NCBI GenBank assembly: GCA_913046025.1
Contig: CAJWRP010000120.1
Span: 1-6,779 of the forward strand
Length of the DNA: 6,779 nt
From: an uncultured Chloroflexota bacterium
GTDB lineage: Bacteria; Chloroflexota; Dehalococcoidia; SAR202; UBA11138
Direction of reading: 5' to 3'
Shown here: positions 1-5,846 of the stretch, one piece after another
Layout of the letters: the number at the start of each line of letters is the position of its first letter
How positions within the stretch are numbered: the first letter of the stretch is position 1
Made by a program: the position numbers and the translations under genes
The notes under the pieces: generated by a model
The model's database searches: none
Seen by the model: the letters and a program-made list of their open reading frames with translations, nothing else
Told to the model about the DNA's origin: nothing

Positions 1-1518
1 GGTTCTGCGGGCTCCATTATGGCGACTCGGCTGACTGAGAACCCGGACACCTCGGTGCTACTGCTTGAGGCAGGGCCGGACTATCCAGACATCGACAGCC
101 TGCCCGACGAGGTGAAGTTCGGCTACGCTACGGGCATCGACGTTGTCACAACCGACCACAACTGGCAGTTCTGGGGTCAGCCTACCGAGAGAGCGCAGCC
201 CATGATGGTCCCTCGAGGCAAAGTCACAGGCGGCTCTAGCGCCATCAACGGCCAGGTGTTCCTGCGCGGCATGCCCGAGGATTACGACGCGTGGGCGGCC
301 AAGGGCAATGACGAATGGAAGTTCGAGAATCTTCTGCCTTACTTCCGTAAACTGGAGACCGATACTGACTTTTCCGACGACTTCCACGGCACGGACGGGC
401 CTATCATAGCCCGCCGCTATAAGCGCGAGGACTGGCCCCCTGCGCAAGTTGCCTTCTACAATGCCTGCCGCGATGCCGGCCACCCCGACGGCCCGGACCA
501 GAATAATCCCGACGTTACCGGCGTGGGGTCGACGCCGTTCAACAATCCCGAGGGCATTCGGTGGAGCACAAACATAGGTTACCTTAGCACCTCACGTCAT
601 CGCCTAAACCTGACGCTACGGCCCAACTGCCATATCCAGCGCATCTTATTCGAAGGAAACCGCGCAACAGGTGTCGAGGTCGAGAGCGGAGGCGAGATAT
701 TCCAGGTGCAAGGCAACGAGATTATCCTGAGCGCAGGAGCCGTCGCGTCGCCCCAGATTCTGATGCTTTCCGGTGTGGGCCCTGCGCCTCACCTCCAGGA
801 GTTCGGCATACCTGTCGTCAAGGACGCACCAGGCGTGGGCCAGAACCTGCGAGACCACCCCTCGACCTGGATCACCTGGAAGACGAAGCCAGGCTACGAG
901 TTCGACTCATTAGCCCCAAGAAATGGCGTGATGTGCCGCTACACCGCCACCGGTTCGGACATGCGCAACGACATGAAGATCTCGATGCTGTCCTTCGCCA
1001 CCGGACGCGTGGACCGTGGTGGGGACCGCAATACGCCAATAGGCCTCCGATTGACAGTGATACTGGACTTGGCCCTTAGCTCGGGTGAATTGAAGCTGAA
1101 GTCGGCTGACCCCAAAGAGCACCCCGATATCTTCTACAACTACTTCGACCACCCATTCGACCGGGAGCGGGTGCGCGAAGGCGTCCGCAAGGCTCTGGAA
1201 CTCGCCAAGCACCCGGATATCGCCGACATGGTAGAAGACCGCATAGAGCCTCTGGACTCGGAGTTGGCATCCGACGATGCCATGGACGACTGGATGATGC
1301 GAGAGGTAACCACGGGCCAGCACATTACGGCGACCTGCAAGATGGGCCCGGCCTCTGACCCAATGGCAGTGGTGGACCAGCATGGCAGGGCGCACGGCAT
1401 CGAGAATCTTCGCGTGGTGGACGCGTCCATAATGCCAGATTGCATACGAGCCAACACCAACGTTACGACGATGATGATCGGCGAGCGTATTGCCGATTTC
1501 GTGTTGGAAGGCAAGTAA
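1..1518 (+). CDS. GMC-family FAD-dependent oxidoreductase (choline dehydrogenase-like), 5' end cut by window
   Basis: Flavoenzyme of the glucose-methanol-choline family, which oxidises an alcohol to an aldehyde or ketone using FAD. The frame is open from base 1 and begins GSAGS, the tail of the Rossmann GxGxxG motif, so the true start lies upstream and the ATG at 19 is internal. By comparison with family members of about 520 aa, roughly 10-20 residues are missing; 505 are visible. Seen in order: LLLEAGP (about 61-81), whose Glu normally binds the FAD ribose; GMC signature 1 (RGKVTGGSSAIN, about 214-249); GMC signature 2 (GAVASPQILMLSGVG, about 736-780); and the C-terminal catalytic region with QHITATCKMG (His at 1321-1323) and ANTNVTT (Asn at 1459-1461), matching the His/Asn pair of choline oxidase and dehydrogenase types. 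No cytochrome or membrane segment is seen. The substrate cannot be told from sequence. A small alpha/beta-barrel gene follows after 32 bp, probably in the same transcript. Confidence 0.95.
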   Translation, partial: GSAGSIMATRLTENPDTSVLLLEAGPDYPDIDSLPDEVKFGYATGIDVVTTDHNWQFWGQPTERAQPMMVPRGKVTGGSSAINGQVFLRGMPEDYDAWAAKGNDEWKFENLLPYFRKLETDTDFSDDFHGTDGPIIARRYKREDWPPAQVAFYNACRDAGHPDGPDQNNPDVTGVGSTPFNNPEGIRWSTNIGYLSTSRHRLNLTLRPNCHIQRILFEGNRATGVEVESGGEIFQVQGNEIILSAGAVASPQILMLSGVGPAPHLQEFGIPVVKDAPGVGQNLRDHPSTWITWKTKPGYEFDSLAPRNGVMCRYTATGSDMRNDMKISMLSFATGRVDRGGDRNTPIGLRLTVILDLALSSGELKLKSADPKEHPDIFYNYFDHPFDRERVREGVRKALELAKHPDIADMVEDRIEPLDSELASDDAMDDWMMREVTTGQHITATCKMGPASDPMAVVDQHGRAHGIENLRVVDASIMPDCIRANTNVTTMMIGERIADFVLEGK

Positions 1519-1550
1519 GTTAATTTAGAGAGGGACGGGAGAAACGCCTG

Positions 1551-1850
1551 ATGTTGATGGTGCGCCGAACGTACACGCCAAAGCCCGGAGAGGGTGGCAA
1601 GCTACTCACGGTTATCCGGCAAATTACGCCTGCGACCGAAGAGGCGGGCTTCCCTGCCCTGTCAATTTACCGGCAGGCATTGGGAGCCCACGGCACGTTA
1701 GTCACCGAGCAGACATGGCCTTCCATGGCCGAATACGAGAAATCTCGGGACGCCCTGCGCCAGACCGAATCAATCACCAGCCTTTTCGATCAGGCCTATC
1801 CGCTGTTGGCATCCACCCATGTCACGGAGATGTTCGACGAAATAGCTTAG
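1551..1850 (+). CDS. small protein, probable dimeric alpha/beta-barrel fold (ABM/NIPSNAP/Dabb-like)
   Basis: A 99-aa cytosolic protein with no signal peptide or membrane segment. The layout suggests a ferredoxin-like beta-alpha-beta-beta-alpha-beta fold: an N-terminal strand (MVRRTYTPKPG), a long helix (residues about 15-32), a central strand pair (ALSIYRQALGAHGTLVTEQTW, about 36-56), a helix with the pattern WPSMAEYEKSRDAL (about 56-69), and a C-terminal strand (STHVTEMF). A xxxWxSxxEYE segment of this kind is typical of NIPSNAP and antibiotic-biosynthesis-monooxygenase relatives. This is pattern reading, not a database match. Such proteins act as small oxygenases, decarboxylases or accessory subunits, so no specific function is claimed. 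The start is supported by GGGAG at 1537-1541, 9 nt before the ATG; a second ATG at 1557 is a less well spaced alternative. It lies 32 bp behind the GMC oxidoreductase and is likely co-transcribed, suggesting a partner in the same catabolic step. Confidence 0.8.
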   Translation: MLMVRRTYTPKPGEGGKLLTVIRQITPATEEAGFPALSIYRQALGAHGTLVTEQTWPSMAEYEKSRDALRQTESITSLFDQAYPLLASTHVTEMFDEIA

Positions 1851-1875
1851 GTTGACTATTTCTTGTACAGATAGA

Positions 1876-1906
1876 AGCGTTTCTGCGGGCAAGCCTGCGA
1901 CACGCT
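1876..1906. other. imperfect hairpin behind the + strand unit
   Basis: A two-part stem 25 bp after the stop of the small alpha/beta-barrel gene. The outer arms AGCGT (1876-1880) and ACGCT (1902-1906) enclose an inner stem GCGGG (1885-1889)/CCTGC (1894-1898) with one G-T pair and a 4-base loop. No T-run follows on either strand, so this is at best a weak or factor-assisted terminator, or a 3'-end stability element. Confidence 0.3.
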
Positions 1907-1962
1907 CAGGCCGAACGTAATTTACTCAACATTCGTGGTGAGTGCCGATTTCATTGAGCATC

Positions 1963-1987
1963 CTCGACAGAGTATGGTCCTGTCGAG
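1963..1987. repeat. perfect 8-bp inverted repeat in the convergent gap
   Basis: CTCGACAG (1963-1970) and CTGTCGAG (1980-1987) are separated by 9 bases. It lies midway between the converging units (+ strand genes ending at 1850, rhodanese gene ending at 2028). It could serve as a bidirectional transcription stop, but no T-tract flanks either arm. A protein-binding dyad is the alternative. Confidence 0.35.
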
Positions 1988-2007
1988 CCACTGGCCATCA
2001 GAGTCCG

Positions 2008-2023
2008 TTCGGAAGCGTCCGAA
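2008..2023 (-). terminator. possible terminator hairpin of the rhodanese gene (no T-tract)
   Basis: TTCGGA (2008-2013) and TCCGAA (2018-2023) form a perfect 6-bp stem with a 4-base loop, starting 4 bp past the rhodanese stop codon on the minus strand. The position right behind the stop suits a terminator or a 3' mRNA-end structure. The sequence after it on the minus strand has no T-run, so intrinsic termination is not shown. Confidence 0.3.
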
Positions 2024-2027
2024 ATAC

Positions 2028-3602
2028 CTAGGCGTACTTCTCGCCCAAGGCAGTCTCCCACCTAAGGTAGTGCATCATCTCGGCGTATGTGCGGTCAGGG
2101 CCGGAGTACAGGACATCGCTGGGAGGCGCCATCACGCCGGTCAGACCAGATTCTACGTCGAGTCCATCTGCCTGCCACGCCCGAAGGCCGCCTTGCAGCA
2201 CGGAAACGTCCGAATACCCCATATCAATCAAGGTAGCCGCCGCGAATACCGAGTTCTGCCCGTCGGTGCATGTCACCAAAATCGGTTGCGAATTGTCAGG
2301 GGCGAACCGGTCTATGTTCAGCTCAAGCCAGCCACGGGTAATCCAGTTTGAGCCCGGTACATGAGCTCTGGCGAAGTCCTGGCTGGTGTCTACGAATATC
2401 GTGTTGATGGGCCGCATCGAGTCGGCGTCTTTAGTCGACACCGGCTTGCTTTTCGCGCTGGCCGTTGCCAAGCCCAAAGCCTCTTCAACCGAGTTGCCCT
2501 GTTCCAGCTTTTCGCCCGCTGCCTGCCAAGCCATAGTTCCGCCCTGCAACACGAAAACGTGCTCTATGCCCAGCTGGCGATAGAAGGATGCCGTCTGCGT
2601 AGCTCTTGCTTTGCCATCGCAGGCGAAGACCACGTTGGCATTCTTCACGACGGCGACCTCATCCGTTCGTTGCACAGCCTGACCACCGGGAACCCATCTG
2701 AACCCAGGTATATGTCCCGCGAGGTACTCCTCATGAGATCGCACGTCCACGAGATACGTCGTGTCTGTCGAGGCTCCGTCCTGTAATTCGCGAAGTCCGG
2801 CCACATCTATTGGCCGCACGCCATCTTCTTCGGTCAGCTTATCGGCATAGGCCTCCGCGGCAGCCACGGCCTCGGCAGAGGGGTTCTCCAGTGTCAGGCG
2901 ATCGGCACCTGTCTCTAGCCCATAGCCAGCCAGCACCCAGCCCGAGGTGCCATTTTTCAGGCCCAAAATGTTCTTGATGCCCATGCGCTGCAACACCCGG
3001 GTACCGATGATGCTGCGGGTCCTGCCAGCGCAGTTGATTATGACCGTGGCGGCGGCGCTCAGGTCCTTGGTTATGTCTGTGATGTGCAGAGCCAACTCAC
3101 CTCCAGGAACGCTGCGACCTCCTGGAATGCAGAACCGCGAGTACTCTTCCGGCGTCCTGGTATCCAAGATGACCATCTCGTCGCCCCGCTTAATGCGCTC
3201 CTGCAGATCGGTGGCCTCAATTTCGGGTACGTGATACTCAACCTCGACCTTTTCGCCAAAGTCTTTGCTGGGAACGTTGACGCCCCACTCTGTCGGAAGG
3301 CCGTCGGTAACCCATCGATTTATTCCGCCCTCCAGAGCCGTTGTTTCGCTGTATCCCAACTTCTTTAGAGTTTCCACGGCCAAGGACGAGCGCCTGCCGT
3401 CGTCGCAGCACAGGACTATCGGTGTGCTGGCAACGGGCACGGATCGCGATATGTCGAACTCCAGTTGTTTGCGAGGTATAAGGCTAGAGCCAGGAATGTG
3501 CGAGCTGTTGTATTCGCCGGTATCCCGAACGTCGATGAGCGCGAACTGGGTTTTGCCCTTCAAAAGCAGTTCTAGATGCTTGGCAGATGTAGTTGAGGCC
3601 AT
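2028..3602 (-). CDS. four-domain rhodanese-like sulfurtransferase
   Basis: Cytosolic 524-aa protein built of four tandem rhodanese domains, which pass sulfane sulfur through a cysteine persulfide. Domain 1 is about residues 5-107 (IDVRDTGEYNSSHIPGS; loop CDDGRRS, Cys66). Domain 2 is about 127-231 (ILDTRTPEEYSRFCIPGG; loop CAGRTRS, Cys191). A charged, Ala-rich linker of about 30 residues follows. Domain 3 is about 263-365 (LVDVRSHEEYLAGHIPG; loop CDGKARA, Cys328). Domain 4 is about 395-485 (FVDTSQDFARAHVPGS; loop CTDGQNS, Cys445). Each domain ends in the usual LxxGxxxW element. All four keep the catalytic cysteine, but only domains 1 and 2 fit CxxxxR[S/T]; domain 3 ends R-A and domain 4 has Asn for Arg. 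AGGTG (3611-3615) precedes the ATG by 8 nt and supports the start. It is the second gene after the dioxygenase-like cupin (67-bp gap), which points to thiol or sulfane-sulfur metabolism. The true acceptor is unknown. Confidence 0.95.
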   Translation of the reverse strand: MASTTSAKHLELLLKGKTQFALIDVRDTGEYNSSHIPGSSLIPRKQLEFDISRSVPVASTPIVLCCDDGRRSSLAVETLKKLGYSETTALEGGINRWVTDGLPTEWGVNVPSKDFGEKVEVEYHVPEIEATDLQERIKRGDEMVILDTRTPEEYSRFCIPGGRSVPGGELALHITDITKDLSAAATVIINCAGRTRSIIGTRVLQRMGIKNILGLKNGTSGWVLAGYGLETGADRLTLENPSAEAVAAAEAYADKLTEEDGVRPIDVAGLRELQDGASTDTTYLVDVRSHEEYLAGHIPGFRWVPGGQAVQRTDEVAVVKNANVVFACDGKARATQTASFYRQLGIEHVFVLQGGTMAWQAAGEKLEQGNSVEEALGLATASAKSKPVSTKDADSMRPINTIFVDTSQDFARAHVPGSNWITRGWLELNIDRFAPDNSQPILVTCTDGQNSVFAAATLIDMGYSDVSVLQGGLRAWQADGLDVESGLTGVMAPPSDVLYSGPDRTYAEMMHYLRWETALGEKYA

Positions 3603-3639
3603 TTTGGAATCACCTAAAATTTACTGGTTAGATTGAGTG

Positions 3640-3667
3640 CCGGGAAGCACGTGGGGCAGCTTCCCGG
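3640..3667 (-). other. perfect 9-bp hairpin between dioxygenase and rhodanese genes
   Basis: CCGGGAAGC (3640-3648) and GCTTCCCGG (3659-3667) pair perfectly around a 10-base loop. The hairpin begins 2 bp after the dioxygenase stop codon and ends 37 bp before the rhodanese start on the minus strand. The transcript beyond it reads CACTCAATCTAACC, with no U-run, so it is not a textbook intrinsic terminator. It may lower read-through into the rhodanese gene, or protect the 3' end of a dioxygenase-only message. Confidence 0.5.
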
Positions 3668-3669
3668 AG

Positions 3670-4248
3670 CTAGCAGTTGTTGAACTTCTGGGTGGCGAAG
3701 TAGCTTACTTTCCCTGTCTCCAGGTCGAACTTGGTCCGCTCCAGGCCACGGAGGTCATGGCCGTACACATGGATCTCAACCGTGGAGCGGTCTGTGAAGT
3801 TATCCATCTGATGAATCTCGTCCACCTCTGGAATCAACAGGGAAATATCACCGGGTCTCACTACGGCTACACGGTCCTGTTCAAGGACGGCGTAGTCTTC
3901 CTTTTCGCGGTCGTCCACTCGGCGAAACCGGGTCTCCGTGATCTCGTTGCCTATGATGCCTATCATGCCCCAGGTGCGATGGTCGTGTGGCCCTAGGTGG
4001 TCGCCGGGCCCCCAGACCACTGCCGTCACAAGCAGACCGTTATCCTCGCTGTAGTGGAGACGGTAAGAGCCGTGGTTGCTGTTGCCTGATGGATTCCTGA
4101 ACTCTTCAGGAATGGCGTTAGGGCTATTAATCAGCTTGTCCAGATAAGAAGAACCCTTGTCGAACAGCTTGTCCTGTTCCGGCTGCCCCTCCATTAGGTC
4201 TGACATATCGTGCACAAACTCGTCTATCGAATACTTCAGGATAGTCAT
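3670..4248 (-). CDS. cysteine dioxygenase-like cupin (thiol dioxygenase family)
   Basis: A 192-aa cytosolic cupin, the usual size for bacterial thiol dioxygenases, which use non-haem Fe(II) and O2 to turn a thiol into a sulfinate (cysteine to cysteine sulfinate, or 3-mercaptopropionate to 3-sulfinopropionate). Seen: PHDHRTWG with His88 and His90, and EIHQM with His146, giving the three-His iron site. HVYGHDL (His160, Tyr162) corresponds to the His-x-Tyr pair of the family, and Tyr62-Arg63 lies about where the substrate carboxylate-binding arginine sits. Met95 falls where mammalian enzymes carry the cross-linking Cys, so no Cys-Tyr cofactor is expected, as in other bacterial members. Glu158 stands at the usual Ser of the Ser-His-Tyr triad. 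The start is supported by GAGAGGTG (4253-4260) just upstream. It leads an apparent operon with the four-domain rhodanese. Cysteine versus 3-mercaptopropionate or another thiol cannot be decided here. Confidence 0.85.
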   Translation of the reverse strand: MTILKYSIDEFVHDMSDLMEGQPEQDKLFDKGSSYLDKLINSPNAIPEEFRNPSGNSNHGSYRLHYSEDNGLLVTAVVWGPGDHLGPHDHRTWGMIGIIGNEITETRFRRVDDREKEDYAVLEQDRVAVVRPGDISLLIPEVDEIHQMDNFTDRSTVEIHVYGHDLRGLERTKFDLETGKVSYFATQKFNNC

Positions 4249-4532
4249 GGGTCACCTCTCACTTCCATACATTGCCCGCAGTTTCGCCGCTACCCTGGCT
4301 GACGTTAACGTGGATTCCAGCCAGTTTCGGCACATCCTATCACGCGTTGCCCATGCCTACCAAACAGGTGGAAGTACAGGCCTCCGTGCCATATCATCTG
4401 GCCCGGCAAAGTCCTCTTGTTAGCGGAACTTCACACTTACAGAACCAGCCTAGAGAGTGGATTTTCATCTCACTCAGATGGGCATAACTTATAAGCAGAA
4501 TAACGCTATTGGCACTTATCCGAATAGGTTGA

Positions 4533-4541
4533 TGATATAAC
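4533..4541 (+). promoter_or_regulatory. candidate extended -10 promoter for the DUF1501 unit
   Basis: TGA-TATAAC at 4533-4541 fits an extended -10 (TGn followed by a 5/6 match to TATAAT). No -35 at the usual distance; TTGGCA at 4509-4514 is 21 bp away, too far. It would give a leader of about 140 nt. It is an alternative or addition to the site at 4567-4595. Confidence 0.25.
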
Positions 4542-4566
4542 AGTAATTTGCACCAATATACAGGGC

Positions 4567-4595
4567 TTGACGAAGGAGAGCAGAGGCTTCAAAAT
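4567..4595 (+). promoter_or_regulatory. candidate sigma-70-type promoter for the DUF1501 unit
   Basis: TTGACG (4567-4572, 5/6 to the -35 consensus) is followed by exactly 17 bp and CAAAAT (4590-4595, 4/6 to the -10 consensus). Transcription would begin near 4602, about 90 nt before the GTG start. It is correctly oriented and inside the AT-rich part of the intergenic region, but the -10 is weak and the organism's consensus is not known. Confidence 0.35.
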
Positions 4596-4690
4596 AGTGG
4601 AAACTTCTTGTCGATCAAACTTCTAAAGCTTACCAAATATCGGGCAATTAACAGACACCACTGTCTTTACCCACGGAAAGGAGCATCCCT

Positions 4691-5830
4691 GTGAGTTCCA
4701 ATGGCTCGAACGGAAACGACAAATCCATGGTGTTCATCCAACTCACCGGCGGCAACGACGCCCTAAACACGGTGATCCCATACACTGATGGACAGTACTT
4801 CGACAATCGACCAACCGTGGGCTTCGACCGAGAAAAGGTGCTGCCACTGGACGACAAGCTGTCATTGAATCCAGCCATGGCGCCTATCAAGAACCTTTAC
4901 GACCGGGGCAAAGTGGCCATTATTAACGGCATTGGCTACCCGACTCCGAGCCGCTCTCACTTCCGATCCATGGACATCTGGCACACTGCCGAGCCAACTA
5001 AAGTTATCAACGAGGGCTGGCTGGGCAAAACGGTACGTGAGCTCGATCCCAATGGCGAAAACGTTCTCACAGCCGTGAACTTTGGGCGAGGCCTGCCCAG
5101 AGCACTCTCCGCCAACGGCGTACCGGTGGCATCAGTAGGAGACCTGGCTACGTATGGCCTCTACCCCGACATCAAAGACGACCAGATTCGCCAGCAAACT
5201 CTGGCAATGTTCTCCCAGATGTATGGCGGCTCAGGCAGAGACGCGGTAAAGGAGTTCATTCACCAGACTGGCCAGGGAGTACTGAAGGGAGCCGACATAC
5301 TTGGTACCGCGCCTCAAAAATACTCCTCCAGCGTGGAATATGCGGACAACCCGTTGGCGAAAAGCCTTAAGGACGTGGCTCAGATCATGTTCGCCGACAT
5401 CGGCACCCGCATCTACTACACGGGCCAAGGCAGCTACGATCACCACTCGGGTGAGGTCCCGCTGCACACCGGGCTAATTGGCGACATGTCGTCGGCCGTC
5501 AGCGACTTCATGGATGACATGGAGGAGCACGGCTATGACAAGGACACAATTATTGTCATATTCTCCGAGTTCGGACGTCGTATCAAGGACAACGGCTCCG
5601 GCACCGACCACGGCTCTGGAGGAGTTGCTTTCGTGATTGGCGGGTCGGTCAACGGCGGTCTTTATGGCGACCAGCCCTCCCTCAAATCAGACGACCAGCT
5701 GGAAGGCGACATGCACTTCAGCAACGACTTCCGCGGCACCTATACAGAGCTTCTGGAAGACTGGATGGGCGTGGACGCCCCGTCGATCGTAAACGGCAAC
5801 TTCGAAAAATTGAACTTCACCGGGAAGTAA
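4691..5830 (+). CDS. DUF1501 family protein, no export signal
   Basis: A 379-aa DUF1501 protein; the family is related to the alkaline phosphatase/sulfatase fold, but its reaction is not established. Seen: VFIQLTGGND (14-23), SRSHFRSMDIWH (87-98), SYDHHSGEVPLHTGL (248-262, the counterpart of the usual DTH...H metal-type segment), SEFGRR (292-297), TDHGSGG (305-311) and GGSVNGGLYG (317-326). These Asp/His residues are those expected to hold metals in the superfamily. The GTG start has AAAGGAG at 4677-4683, 7 nt upstream; an ATG at 4727 (residue 13) is less likely. An in-frame stop at 4649-4651 limits any extension to 13 codons, and no twin-arginine motif occurs. The protein therefore lacks the Tat signal common in DUF1501 proteins and probably stays in the cytoplasm. 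The DUF1800 gene follows after 16 bp; the two families are often neighbours and probably work together. Confidence 0.93.
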   Translation: MSSNGSNGNDKSMVFIQLTGGNDALNTVIPYTDGQYFDNRPTVGFDREKVLPLDDKLSLNPAMAPIKNLYDRGKVAIINGIGYPTPSRSHFRSMDIWHTAEPTKVINEGWLGKTVRELDPNGENVLTAVNFGRGLPRALSANGVPVASVGDLATYGLYPDIKDDQIRQQTLAMFSQMYGGSGRDAVKEFIHQTGQGVLKGADILGTAPQKYSSSVEYADNPLAKSLKDVAQIMFADIGTRIYYTGQGSYDHHSGEVPLHTGLIGDMSSAVSDFMDDMEEHGYDKDTIIVIFSEFGRRIKDNGSGTDHGSGGVAFVIGGSVNGGLYGDQPSLKSDDQLEGDMHFSNDFRGTYTELLEDWMGVDAPSIVNGNFEKLNFTGK

Positions 5831-5846
5831 ACGAGGACATAAGAAG

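Larger units (their letters stand above)
4249..4690. promoter_or_regulatory. 442-bp divergent intergenic region
   Basis: Separates the minus-strand dioxygenase/rhodanese unit from the plus-strand DUF1501/DUF1800 unit and must hold promoters for both. The half next to the dioxygenase (to about 4470) has composition similar to the genes and no recognisable coding or riboswitch pattern. From about 4480 to 4660 it is distinctly AT-richer, as expected for promoter DNA. It includes an 8-bp palindrome CTTATAAG (4488-4495), readable as a -10-like box on either strand, and short inverted arms TATTGG (4507-4512)/CCAATA (4553-4558). No convincing -35 was found for the minus-strand unit. The small open frames here lack ribosome binding sites and are not called. 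Confidence 0.6.

Noticed and set aside
910..1395. 161-codon minus-strand open frame inside the GMC gene
   Set aside because: Lies antisense to a gene with both GMC signatures and catalytic residues; its protein shows no domain and is typical of antisense shadows in GC-rich genes.
3601..3669. Gap hairpin as a classical intrinsic terminator
   Set aside because: The stem is perfect, but the minus-strand sequence after it lacks a T-run, and a good ribosome binding site and start codon follow within 40 bp.
3637..3996. 119-codon plus-strand open frame opposite the dioxygenase gene
   Set aside because: The opposite strand encodes the complete cupin with its iron ligands; this frame has no domain and no ribosome binding site.
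4157..4423. 88-codon plus-strand open frame overlapping the dioxygenase start
   Set aside because: Runs antisense over the well-supported dioxygenase N-terminus and its ribosome binding site; no start signal of its own and no recognisable domain.
4272..4487. 71-codon plus-strand open frame in the divergent intergenic region
   Set aside because: Starts at a TTG with no ribosome binding site, has low-complexity composition unlike a folded protein, and sits where promoters or a leader of the minus-strand unit are expected.
4249..4500. Possible riboswitch upstream of the dioxygenase gene
   Set aside because: I looked for conserved cores of the SAM, TPP and cobalamin classes by eye on the minus strand and found none; only short imperfect stems are present.
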